This document shows, piece by piece, positions 22,950 through 32,555 of a DNA stretch of 64,000 nucleotides. Origin of the DNA: Diabrotica undecimpunctata (Eukaryota; Arthropoda; Insecta; Coleoptera; Chrysomelidae). The stretch spans positions 86,435,389 to 86,499,388 of the forward strand of contig NC_092808.1 in assembly GCF_040954645.1 (NCBI RefSeq). The letters are read 5' to 3'. Position 1 is the stretch's first letter. The number at the start of each line of letters is the position of its first letter. A program made the position numbers and the translations under genes. A model generated the notes under the pieces. The model had not been told where the DNA came from. It was given only the letters and a program-made list of their open reading frames with translations, and searched no databases.

Positions 22950-24395
22950 CTAATTTTATTTTATTAAAACGTTTATAATGGATACCTGTTTGTATAAGAA
23001 ATAGACTTTCTGTTAAAATTTGCGTGGCTTTATTTTATATTCATTATTATTAATAAGTAGTTCAATTTAAACAATAAAGTATTTCTTCTGAAAATGGGTT
23101 TTAATGTAACTTATACCCTTTTTGCACCTGCTGTAAACTACAGTACAAAAAAGGCTTAAACTTATCCTATTATTGCACCAAATTTTTGTTTCCTTAATAG
23201 CATTGTTGTTTGGCTGTAGAATGGCGGCAAAATCATATTTATCTGCTGTATTAGTTCTGCCCTACTTCATGAACAACATAAATTTTACATTAAAAAATAA
23301 AACTTTATTTGCTTCTCCTGTAAAATTTACATATTGTTACTGATCCCCTTCTTGCATCAGGGTCTTTAATTGTGACTTTGTCATAAATAATTCTCTGTTT
23401 AATATGTGTTCTTGTTTGTGATATTTTTAAGTTACGTTTTATATTCCTTTATTATATACTAAGGCCACAATCAGTGTCGCCACACCCTGACAAGGGCTAA
23501 AGGAATGAGAAGAAATAGAAACAATATTTGTATATGTTAAGCAGTTAAATAAATAAACTCTTTAAAAAAAAACTGTAGCATAAAGGAGCATTTGAGACAC
23601 GCCATCTTAACAACAGATCTTGTACCGGAATGTAAGTACTGTTTATATTATTCTGAATATTACTTATATTATCATATAAATAATATTCACTATTTTTGTA
23701 CCATACCTGCTTAAAGGTTTGTTCAAATTGTTAGAATTACAATATGTAATTAATTTCAGCATTCTAAAGATTGTATTTTACCGGTGATCTGATGGTGACC
23801 AGAAAACTGTAGTGGTCGAAATCGGTAGTTGCTAACTAAATAAAGAATAAATAGCTTATAAGTAAGTCTGTCATTTATTACTTTTGCCCAGTTTGAAATG
23901 GACTCACACTATCCACCAATTAATTATTATTTTTAAATTCATTTTAAAAATTGGTTTTATGGATATAAAGATATTTGGAAAACCTAACAAAAATTCAATA
24001 TTCTGGTCTTAATTTACTTGTGCGCTTTATCTCTTTAACTTACATGTATTCGTTTAATTAAAGCTGTTGTTTTCAGAGTTATGACCAGTTGAAATTAATA
24101 GTAAAATCTGTTCGGGAATTACTAGCAGATAAATTCGGGATTAATGGCTAACTCGCTAGCTACAAACTTTTACAATACCAATATATTATTACAGATCATA
24201 CAGATAGAACATAAACGAAGAACTGATTGGGCGTATAATATTTTTCTAATTATAATTATTTTTGGGTGATATTTGAATCTACATGTTTTTTACATGTACA
24301 TGATTTTTAATTTATTTAAAAAATAATTGTTGTGTGCTGGAGCAAAATATTTTTTCAATTTGCATAATTGTTTTAAAAAAATTAACCTCCATCTT
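22950..24395. other. A+T-rich stretch without recognised gene
   Basis: Probably includes the 3' untranslated part of the DDE-like element (AATAAA near 23069-23074 and 23553). Nothing else recognised. Confidence 0.45.
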
Positions 24396-24399
24396 AAAG

Positions 24400-26512
24400 T
24401 TTGGAGAATAGTTTTTCTGCTTCGACTAGCTCTTCTTCTTCTTTCAGTGCCTATTCGTTCCGAATATTGGCAATCATTCTGGCTATAATTATTTTATTGA
24501 CTGATGCTCTAAATAGATTCGTTGTTGTTGTGGAGAACCATTTTCTCAGGTTCTTCAACCATGATATTCTCCTTCTCCCAATTCCTCGCTTTCCGAATAC
24601 TTTACCCTGTAGGATTACCTTCAGTAATCTGTATTTAGTGCTGTTTCTCATTATATGTCCGAGATATTCCAACTTTCTCCTTTTAATGGTATACATCACC
24701 TCTCTTTCTTTGCTCACTCTTCGTAATACGGTCTCGTTGGTTATCTTGTCTGTCCATGATATCCTTAGAATTCGCCTGTATAGCCACATCTCGAAGGCTT
24801 CAAGTTTTTTCTCCATTGCTTCAGTTAGTGTCCAGGATTCAACTCCGTAATACAATATTGAGAAGATATAACATCGTAGGAGCCTTACTTTTATCTCCAG
24901 ATTAAGATTGTGGCTTTTAAAGAGTTTGGCCATGTTATTGAATGCACTCCTAGCCTTCTCTATTCTACATTTTATTTCCTGTGAGTGATCCCATTGTTTA
25001 TTTACTGTTGTTCCAAGATAGTTATACTGTTTTACTCGGTCCACTGGTGTATTATTGATAAGTAGTTGAGCGTCTCTAACTTTATTTTTGCTGATGATCA
25101 TAAATTTAGTTTTTGTTATATTGACTTGAAGTCCAAATCTTTCACTTACTTCATTTACTTTGTTTATCAGTTGCTGTAAACTGTTCAAACTGTCTGCAAA
25201 AATAACGGTGTCGTCTGCATATCGGATGTTGTTTAGGCGTTCTCCATTTAGAAGTAGTCCATGTTCGCATTTTTCCAAGGCTTCACTAAATATTTTCTCT
25301 GAATATAGATTAAATAATATAGGTGAAAGTATACAACCTTGTCTAACGCCTCGTAGAATCTGGATCATTTCCGTTGGTTCACCTCCAAAATTCGTTCTTA
25401 TTGTGGCTGATTGGTTCCAGTATAAATTTTGTACTATACGCCGATCTTTATCATCCATTTGGGCTTTTGTTAGAATATCCATCATTTTTTGGTGTTGAAC
25501 TGTATCAAATGCTTTTTGGTAGTCCACAAAGCAGGTGTAAATATCGCAAGTCATATCTCTGCATCTTTGAAATAATACTTGTAGACTAAACAGTGCATCT
25601 CTTGTACCTACGCCCTTCATGAATCCAAACTGTGTGTCTTGTATTCTCTCTTCGCATAGCTTGTATATTCTACGATGTATAATTTTAAGAAAAAGTTTTA
25701 ATGTATGGCTCATTAGACTTATTAGCCTATATTCTCCGCACTTTTTTGCTCCCTGTTTCTTTGGTAAGGTAATAAATTCTGAAAGTAGCCAATCTTTTGG
25801 GATATTGTATGTGTCATAGATATTATTGAAGATTTTACATAGTACTCTTAAAGATTCATCATCAAGAAGTTTAAGAAATTCAGATTGTACTCCGTCTGGT
25901 CCTGGAGCTCTACCTTCTTTTAGTGATATTATGGCTGCTCTTATTTCTGCCACTAGTATAGGTGGTCCTGTTTCCGTAGGTATTGGGGGCTGGTTCTCTC
26001 TCTCATCAAAAAATAAATTTCTTATGTAATTTTTCCAGGTATCATTGATACTCTCTTTGTCCACGATTATCTCTCCATTGTCATTAACAAGTTTACTTAT
26101 TCTTCTGTTTTTACATTTACCTGTAATTTCTCTTACCTTCTTATGCACGTTGAAGTCGTCGTATTTACTTTGGAGAATTTCGATTTCTTGGCATTTTTTC
26201 TCCAGTTCTTTCTGTTTGGCTTCTCTGATCTTTCTCTGTATCTCTCGCTGTAATGTTTTATACATGGAGTTATCGTTCTTGTTTTTCCTTCTTTCTTTCA
26301 TTCATATAAGATTCACTTACCTTTTATAAATGCTGCGTCTGTAGCTGGGGCACCGCTCGGAGTCTAAGGTTAGTCGTGACGCACACTTGATGCTGATTTG
26401 ATGCTTTCGCGACGACAAGTTGTTGCAGAGCGGCCGATCATACGAAAGAAAATACGTATGTGTACGAAAGTCGATTAGGGTGGTTTCTTTGTTCTTAGGA
26501 TCTCCGTGCATG
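24400..26512 (-). mobile_element. RTE/CR1-like LINE, 5'-truncated
   Basis: Contains the long RT ORF below plus a short upstream open stretch to 26512. The endonuclease that should precede the RT is absent. The 3' end near 24400 carries the group's C-terminal tail, matching the shorter tails at 2.9, 3.8, 41.0, 46.1 and 57.2 kb. Family assignment beyond non-LTR retrotransposon is uncertain. Confidence 0.8.
24451..26301 (-). CDS. LINE reverse transcriptase, 616 codons, uninterrupted
   Basis: Domains in order: basic coiled N-terminal stretch (residues 1-60), linker, RT fingers (APGPDGVQSEFLKLL near 135, YRLISLMSHTLK near 188), palm (CFVDYQKAFDTVQ near 260, GVRQGCILSPILFN near 320, NIRYADDTVIF with Tyr361-Ala-Asp-Asp), thumb, and the tail YLGHIMRN...GIGRRRISWLKNLRKW...IARMIANIR. 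It copies LINE RNA into DNA at the target nick. The catalytic Asp residues are present and no stop occurs, so the RT could be made, but without the endonuclease the copy should not move alone. The ATG at 26301 is the first in the open frame and need not be the native start. The usual YRPISL motif reads YRLISL. Confidence 0.85.
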   Translation of the reverse strand: MKERRKNKNDNSMYKTLQREIQRKIREAKQKELEKKCQEIEILQSKYDDFNVHKKVREITGKCKNRRISKLVNDNGEIIVDKESINDTWKNYIRNLFFDERENQPPIPTETGPPILVAEIRAAIISLKEGRAPGPDGVQSEFLKLLDDESLRVLCKIFNNIYDTYNIPKDWLLSEFITLPKKQGAKKCGEYRLISLMSHTLKLFLKIIHRRIYKLCEERIQDTQFGFMKGVGTRDALFSLQVLFQRCRDMTCDIYTCFVDYQKAFDTVQHQKMMDILTKAQMDDKDRRIVQNLYWNQSATIRTNFGGEPTEMIQILRGVRQGCILSPILFNLYSEKIFSEALEKCEHGLLLNGERLNNIRYADDTVIFADSLNSLQQLINKVNEVSERFGLQVNITKTKFMIISKNKVRDAQLLINNTPVDRVKQYNYLGTTVNKQWDHSQEIKCRIEKARSAFNNMAKLFKSHNLNLEIKVRLLRCYIFSILYYGVESWTLTEAMEKKLEAFEMWLYRRILRISWTDKITNETVLRRVSKEREVMYTIKRRKLEYLGHIMRNSTKYRLLKVILQGKVFGKRGIGRRRISWLKNLRKWFSTTTTNLFRASVNKIIIARMIANIRNE

Positions 26513-26529
26513 GCAATAAATTAAGCTTA

Positions 26530-27780
26530 AGATGTCATTTTAAACTTTCTACACAAAGGACAGGTACGTTTTCTTAATGACCCTGAAGTGTTTTGGGGTT
26601 GATAAATATTTTCCCAAAAACATGTTGTTTTTCAGACAAGTGCATTCTCAGAACTTGACAATATTGAATCAGACAATTTGAGTTTGAGAATATAAAAGAT
26701 GTGGAACTAAAGCCATATTATAATTATCTAATATATAATACCTAATATATTATAATTAAATAAAAGATTTAAAACTAAATAAGGTCATATTTTGAATAAT
26801 CCAAATAAAATATTTAAATAAGTCTTGAACACTTTTCCAAAGAATTTGTATAAATAAATAACTGGGTTAAATAAACAATTCACAAAATTGCTAAATTTAT
26901 TTTCATAATCTACGCAACAAGATACCCCGTACTAAACAAAATATGTACAGTAGACTAGCGCCAAGCTTTGAACTATGTTTTCTGTATTATTAAAATTTAA
27001 ATAATATTTTTAAAATTGAATTGAAAGTAACTTTATTATTTATTTATTATTTATATTCTTAACAAATTATATTCTATTAAAATAATTTAATAAATTATTA
27101 TGTTTACTCCTAATGCCACCTAGTAATAAATTAACAAAGCATACGTTGTTTACTTCTGACAATACTGTCAAATTTAGACGAATTATTAAATTAATAGTAA
27201 AATAGAGTTAAATATCATTTAATAATAAATTTAATTATTGTATAAACTGAATAAGATGTTTAAAACTAATAATTGTATTTGTATGAAATTATTTCAAAAG
27301 GGGAAATGTCATAAAAATTTAAACAGATGATTCAATGTTGCTAATAAATGGATGACATTTATGACTTTTAAATTTTGAAACTCGTTGCGAATCGAATCTT
27401 TTATTATCAATTTCTTTATTGTAGTTTTTCATTTAATCTGCAAATGATAATTTAAAGCGGATTGATTAAGAGTAGTTAAGCGATGTGAAGAACCGCTATT
27501 TTGTGACGATACCCGTGACGGCAACATATTGTGGTGCTAGTTTTATGACGCTCGCCTTAGCATTTTAGTATAGAGAAAAAATTTAGTATAGAAGCTTCTT
27601 AGAAAAAATATCGATTTTCGTTGATTAGAATCGGAGATATTGCGACTTTTATAAATTTAAATTTATTTCTTATTAAAATTCAAAATAATTCAGTTTAGTA
27701 AGGGGAAAAATCGAGATATAAAAAGGGCTAACTCGAATTGTAAGGGACGTAAGACATTGTATTTTTTTTTTAGTTCGTGT
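26530..27780. other. A+T-rich stretch without recognised gene
   Basis: No coding signal, no terminal repeats recognised. Confidence 0.5.
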
Positions 27781-27784
27781 GAAA

Positions 27785-27901
27785 ATGTCAACATTTCGAA
27801 TAAACAATTTAACTTCCTATATGTTATAGAATAAGCAATACATATATTTGGCTTGCTTATTCTATAACATATAGGAAGTTAAATTGTTTATTCGAAATGT
27901 T

Positions 27902-27906
<5 letters not shown>
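27785..27906. repeat. Perfect 54-bp inverted repeat with 14-base loop
   Basis: 27785-27838 is exactly the reverse complement of 27853-27906; the loop is 27839-27852. A (TA)n run follows at once, and the word TATAGAATAAGC from the arms occurs once more at 27975-27986, beyond it. RNA from either strand would fold into a long perfect hairpin. It may be a very recent inverted duplication, a small fold-back transposon, a small-RNA precursor, or an assembly artefact. Confidence 0.8.

Positions 27907-27973
<67 letters not shown>
27905..27973. repeat. (TA)n microsatellite
   Basis: About 34 TA units directly following the perfect hairpin. Confidence 0.95.
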
Positions 27974-27979
<6 letters not shown>

Positions 27980-28257
27980 AATAAGCCTTGATTATAATTA
28001 TGTAGACCTAATAGTTTACGCATAATACCGTTGTAGATAAAAGCTTTCTGGGATAAAAAATTTCTATTTTACAATAACTGTTGAGTGAAACTTACATTTT
28101 TATAGATGAATACATATTATGGATATTGTCCCTTTTGTAACTCAAAATTAAGTTTTTTGTTTATTTTTTAGAAAAGTTATTATTAGTTTTCTAAAAACCG
28201 ACTATTGAAGCTATTGTTTTTGTAATAATTAAGAACCAAATTAACAAAATAGTAATT

Positions 28258-28368
28258 TACGTAACAAGTTCCGAAAGTGATATTTTACGAGATGAGTAGG
28301 AAGTTTGGTGAGAAGGAAGTAGGAGGTTTGATCCTGCGAGTAAAATTACTTTTGGATCGTGTTACGTA
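28258..28368. repeat. Small fold-back element, ~110 bp
   Basis: The left arm (TACGTAACAAGTTCCGAAAG..., 28258-28288) and right arm (...CTTTTGGATCGTGTTACGTA, 28340-28368) are imperfect inverted copies of about 30 bases. No coding content. Confidence 0.55.
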
Positions 28369-28841
28369 CAATATTTTTCTTCAACCGTTTTGTATTGTTG
28401 TGAATTTGTTTAACTGGCCTAGAATTCAGGAGAATCCCTCTGATTTATACTAGAAGGTAAATCCGGGTCATCGTCTGACCGGTTTCTGGAAAGTTCCGTC
28501 TCAGGTAAATTTCTGCCAGCTAATCAAAGGATCTCGTAAAATCTAAAACACATACGTGAATAAACAAGATGTTTACAGGTTTTTAATATGACTCATATTT
28601 TTACGTAACAGTATATTAAAAAGAATATATGGATAAACTTTTACTTATTAGTCTTATTACCTTTTATTAAACACTTTAAAGTTACTCTCGTGAATTCAAC
28701 ATTAAAAAAATCGACTTATGAATATTAATAACACAATTATTACATCTACAAGGAATCTAAGTTCCTATAGTTTGTTGTATACCATATATCTTAAAAAATT
28801 TAATAAAAAATGCTTTATAAAAGGTAATCGGGCTATATCAC

Positions 28842-28875
28842 AAAACGTTTTCGGAATTCATGTTCCATCATCAGT
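28842..28875 (-). other. CTGATGATGG...TTCCGAAAACG motif
   Basis: The minus strand reads CACTGATGATGGAACATGAA followed by TTCCGAAAACGTTTTGTG. Boxes CUGAUGA and GAAA flank a GGAA/TTCC pairing, and AAC/GUU plus ACA/UGU pairings could form two more stems, so it vaguely resembles a hammerhead. One extra base separates the first box from the stem. A similar but weaker block lies at 40617-40650. Confidence 0.25.
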
Positions 28876-28969
28876 GTCTAAGTATACATGTATTGAGCCA
28901 CTAAATATGTGAGTAAAAACCCGTTAAAAATTGTATGTTTGAATTTAGTTTACATTATATGGTGTTAAA

Positions 28970-30400
28970 AATTATGATGTTAAAGTTATCAGTGGATGTG
29001 GTAACATGTCGGCGTATGACTTCACATGAAGTAGCTGGTCCTGAGACGATGTGTCTACGAGGACTTGATGAAAGCAACTGCTTGTTGTTCATGTTGTTAT
29101 TATCAAAGGAGCTGTTAGATATATAAGTGTTTCAAACAAATCTCTAGGCAACCCAAATGAACCAGATAAATGCCAACAAATTTACTACCACTAATCGTGA
29201 AGAAATGAAGTGTTTCTTGGGAATGAACATTCTGAGGCGAATAAAGCATTTACCAAGCTACAAGGATTATTGGTCCTCGAGGACAGATCTACGTGATGGT
29301 TTTATTACACCTTATATGTCTCGCAATCGATTCAGTTGGTTACTGGGACATATTCATATAAATGATGACAGTCTTGAATCGAAGAAAGGTGAAGTTGGCT
29401 ACGACAAACTATATAAAGTACGACCAATGCTCGAAAGGTTGTCTGACAATTTCATTCGATATTACAAGCCAAGTAAATGCCAGTCAATAGCTGAGTCAGT
29501 GATTAGATTTAAAGGTAGAAGCATTTTACGCCAGTATATGCCTAAGAAGCCTGTAAAGCGGGGCTACAAAGTTTGAATTCATGCTAATGAATCTGGTTTT
29601 GTTTCAGAATTTTAAGACTACACTGGTAAAGTTAAAAACTTACCTGAAAAAGGCTTAGGTGCACGCGTTGTAAAAGACCTCACAAGCAGTCTTGCTGGTG
29701 CTGGTAAATGCCACAAAATATTTATGGACAATTATTTTACTTCGTATGATCTCTTGGAACAACTTAGGTCCAAGTATATATATGGGTGTGGAACAGTAAA
29801 AGCTAATACTAAATATTTGTAAGAATGTAATTTTCTAGAGGAAAAAACCGTGGAAAGGAGAGACACTCAATGGACGATAAGTGATGTTGGTATACTTGCT
29901 GTGAAATGGATGGATAACAGAGCAGTTCACATTATGAGTAATTTTCATGATCCTACAGATGCTCAACTTATTTCAAAGAAATAAAAGGGTGGCTACAAAC
30001 AAAACGTTACTTGCCAAAGTTTGGTCAAAGTTTACAACAAATATATGGGATATGTCGACAAGTCAGATATGTTCAAATCTTGTTACGAAATTAACCGCAA
30101 GTCCAAGAAATGGTGGCATAGAATATTCTGGCATTTTATATACGAAAATGGTTGCGTTTCGATTTAACATTTAACTTCTTCTGGCATTGTGTTGACTTAA
30201 CGGTTGTTAATGCCTTCATTGTTTTTAAAAAACGATCTGGTAATGCATCAATACTTTTCTTAAAAGAATTTCGATTAGCAGTTTCTGCAGGATTTATGGG
30301 TACTCATTCGCTTACTCGGAAAGGAAAAAAATCGTCCGATTCTGAGGTAAATAAATTTAAAATCTGCGTTCCCATTGAAATACGCATCAACAAGTGGTAG
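28970..30400 (+). pseudogene. piggyBac-type transposase, multiply broken
   Basis: The best-preserved part (29157-29576, 139 codons) has FTTTNREEMKCFLGMNILRR, SYKDYWS, YMSRNRFSWLLGHIHIND, YDKLYKVRPMLERLSDNF and SVIRFKGRSILRQYMPKKP, the conserved blocks of the piggyBac DDE core. Downstream, in shifting frames, come KIFMDNYFTSYDLLEQLR, KWMDNRAVHIMSNFHDP, GYVDKSDMFKSCYEINRKSKKWWHR and a Cys-rich end (VRCARCSTRKKPHRTRWHC...CKV) like the family's C-terminal zinc-binding domain. The catalytic Asp regions are recognisable but many stops and frameshifts make it dead. A 43-bp retrozyme-like insert (30136-30178) interrupts it. TTAA end duplications were not located. Confidence 0.85.
30136..30178. mobile_element. 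Retrozyme-like element, copy 2, only 43 bp
   Basis: Flanked by TTCTGGCATT at 30126-30135 and 30179-30188, a 10-bp duplication inside the piggyBac gene. The insert begins with the unit's forward outer end (TACGAAAATGGTTGCG...) and ends with the reversed outer end (...ACATTTAACTTC), the same two ends as the 623-bp copy at 19708-20330, with everything between missing. It has no hammerhead motif left. Confidence 0.7.
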
Positions 30401-30673
30401 CATATGCTAATACATGGAACCAAAGTAAGATGTGCACGATGAAGTACAAGAAAAAAACCCCATCGAACGAGGTGGCATTGCACTGTATGTAAGGTGTGAC
30501 TATGTTTATCTGAAAAAATCAATTGTTTTTTGGAATATCATAAAAAATAAAGTAAACTTACCTTCTTTATGAATATTTATTATCATGTTATAAAAATTGA
30601 GATATAATCAGTACCAGTGGTTCCACCATGGAACCACCTCCAAACTAAAACACCCCTTATATAAAAAAATTAA

Positions 30674-30841
30674 TTGACACTTGACGTTCTCTTTTGTGTC
30701 ACTGTATCCCTAACTTGTAATAACTTTTCAGTTTTTTATTTAATACTTAATTTGGTTTGATACTTGACGTTCTCTCTTGTATCACTATATCCCTAACTTG
30801 TAATAACTTTTCAGTTTTTTATTTAATACTTAATTTGGTCC
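30674..30841. repeat. Two tandem 84-bp copies
   Basis: TGA(C/T)ACTTGACGTTCTC...TTAATTTGGT occurs at 30674-30757 and 30758-30841, nearly identical in the second halves. Confidence 0.8.
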
Positions 30842-30849
30842 GCAAAGGG

Positions 30850-31640
30850 TTAAAAGAGTTAAACAACCTACTTGTATGTAACTTGCCAACCGTTATTTTT
30901 ACTGTTTCTACTTTTGCTTGCTGTTGACTTTTTGTAAAGATCTTGATTTTCTACAGTATCAAATTTGGTTAATATTGTGTAAATTATAAACGAATACGTA
31001 TAAGCCGGAATGACACATAAATAATAAAATACAAAATATGTGACCATAATCAACCAAAATATTATACCTAATCCAGATTGAAAAAATACTAATTATAATA
31101 ACAGCCACAATATCAAAGAATTTTCTTGGAAATTTATTTCCCAAGAACAGAAATATTTTTGTGTTGTATTCCTTCACATACCTTCCCTTAACAAAACAAA
31201 ATAGCTTTGTAATTTCTACCTGGAGGATATGTATGGTATTCACGAACATATTTATTGCCTGCCTGGAAAATTATCCTTCTCTTTTTTGGATATAAAAGAT
31301 ACACTTTGATTAAATTTCTTTGTCATATTTGAATCTACAAACAATATTTAAAATATCACAAGATAAATGGAAAAACGATTTTAATAAAACATGTCATTCA
31401 ATCGAAGCTTCTTTTGTTATTGAACATTTTTTAGTAACAAAATATTAAATAGTACAAAGACATAGGTCACTGATGCGTGCAGGGTGCGGCATTAGTGCGA
31501 AGAAGTCTAATTACTCATTTGTCGTAAGAGATACAAAAAAAAACATTACGGTGAAAGTTAGAGCATATTAATATACTAAGTGATAGATTCGACCGTTACT
31601 TGTTATCCGTTATTTAACGATTTTTGATTTAAAATTTTAT
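30850..31640. other. Stretch with a weak membrane-protein-like reading frame
   Basis: Overlapping minus-strand ORFs (31249-30959 and 31053-30868) are rich in I, F, Y and V, and one reads YFVFYYLCVIPAYTYSFII. This could be a broken exon of an insect chemoreceptor, but hydrophobic ORFs are also expected by chance in A+T-rich DNA. Function not claimed. Confidence 0.2.
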
Positions 31641-31654
31641 TTATTGTTTATTCG

Positions 31655-31897
31655 TTGTACCCATTCTTTACCGCTTTTTGCAATTTATCATCCCATCCCA
31701 CACAACATAAATTGGCAGCCTACCATAGCATGTTACAAAACAACTTCGAGATAGAATTGAATATTATTAAGCAAATTGCAGTAAATAATGGGTACAACAA
31801 AGAAACAATAAATAAAATTTTAAACAAAAACTACCTAATCCGTGAAACTAATATTTCCACCAGAGGAAAAACACAGTACCTTCTGTTCGATTATAAT
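31655..31897 (+). pseudogene. Penelope-like element RT C-terminal fragment
   Basis: The frame reads SSHPTQHKLAAYHSM, then NFEIELNIIKQIAVNNGYN and KETINKILNKN. These match the region just after the palm in Penelope-like reverse transcriptases (HP..HK.AAYHS..., E...IK.IA..NGY...I). The sequence breaks at 31897 where the Gypsy element's 5' LTR begins. Possible GIY-YIG-like continuation resumes at 39382, beyond the 3' LTR. Only a remnant; catalytic motifs lie outside it. Confidence 0.65.
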
Positions 31898-32391
31898 AGA
31901 ATAAGTTTTATATCTGAACATTTTTTTTTTATAAATTCCCAAATTAGATGTGATTAAAGTGATTATGAGAAATTAATGTGGATTGACAAATGTGTCAGAA
32001 CAGGACAGTTTTATGGTTTAAAAAAAATAGAAGACGAAAAGAAAAAGAACATTGGTTGCTGTCAGCAACGGATAATAGGGTTTTTTTTGGGGAGGCCGAC
32101 GAGGATTTTTCGACGAAGGAGAGCTGAAACTGTGGAATAGGTTGGGAGTTTTTTTTTAACTCGTCTAATTAGAATTTTAGTTTTTCCACAGTTTCCACAG
32201 CAGAGATATCCAGAATTTGTTCCAGAGAGTAAGAGAAACAATTTGACTTATAAATTATTATTGGAGTACAGAAATGTCATTTAAATTGAGCTAGCTGAGG
32301 TATATATTAAATTAAACAACGAACCACATTTTTAAAATTACAACATTTATTATAAATAAAAATAAAATTAATAAAATACAACTTTTTCAAT
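31898..32391 (+). repeat. 5' LTR of Gypsy element 2
   Basis: 494 bases from AGAATAAGTTTTATATC to ...CTTTTTCAAT, ending directly at the primer-binding site. Matches 38879-39376 at about 97 percent by eye. Confidence 0.85.
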
Positions 32392-32409
32392 TGGCGCCCA
32401 ACGTGGGGC
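32392..32409 (+). promoter_or_regulatory. Primer-binding site, tRNA-Lys type
   Basis: TGGCGCCCAACGTGGGGC, immediately after the 5' LTR, is the 18-base complement of the 3' end of insect tRNA-Lys, the primer known for gypsy-type elements. It starts minus-strand DNA synthesis. Confidence 0.88.
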
Positions 32410-32555
32410 CTCTCGGAAAACAGAAATAAAGGTGTTTTTAAGCAGAATTATTAATATTACACAGATTAGAGTAAAAATAAATTAGTGTGATTAGTGTTGC
32501 AAAGATTCTGGGGCAGTTAAAGTTAAATTTGAGAATAAATAGATATTAGGATAAA

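Noticed and set aside
24401..26329. Several plus-strand ORFs
   Set aside because: Antisense shadows of the LINE RT gene on the minus strand.
30868..31249. Possible insect chemoreceptor exon
   Set aside because: Hydrophobic reading in two frames, with no signature motif that I can confirm; kept only as a low-confidence note.
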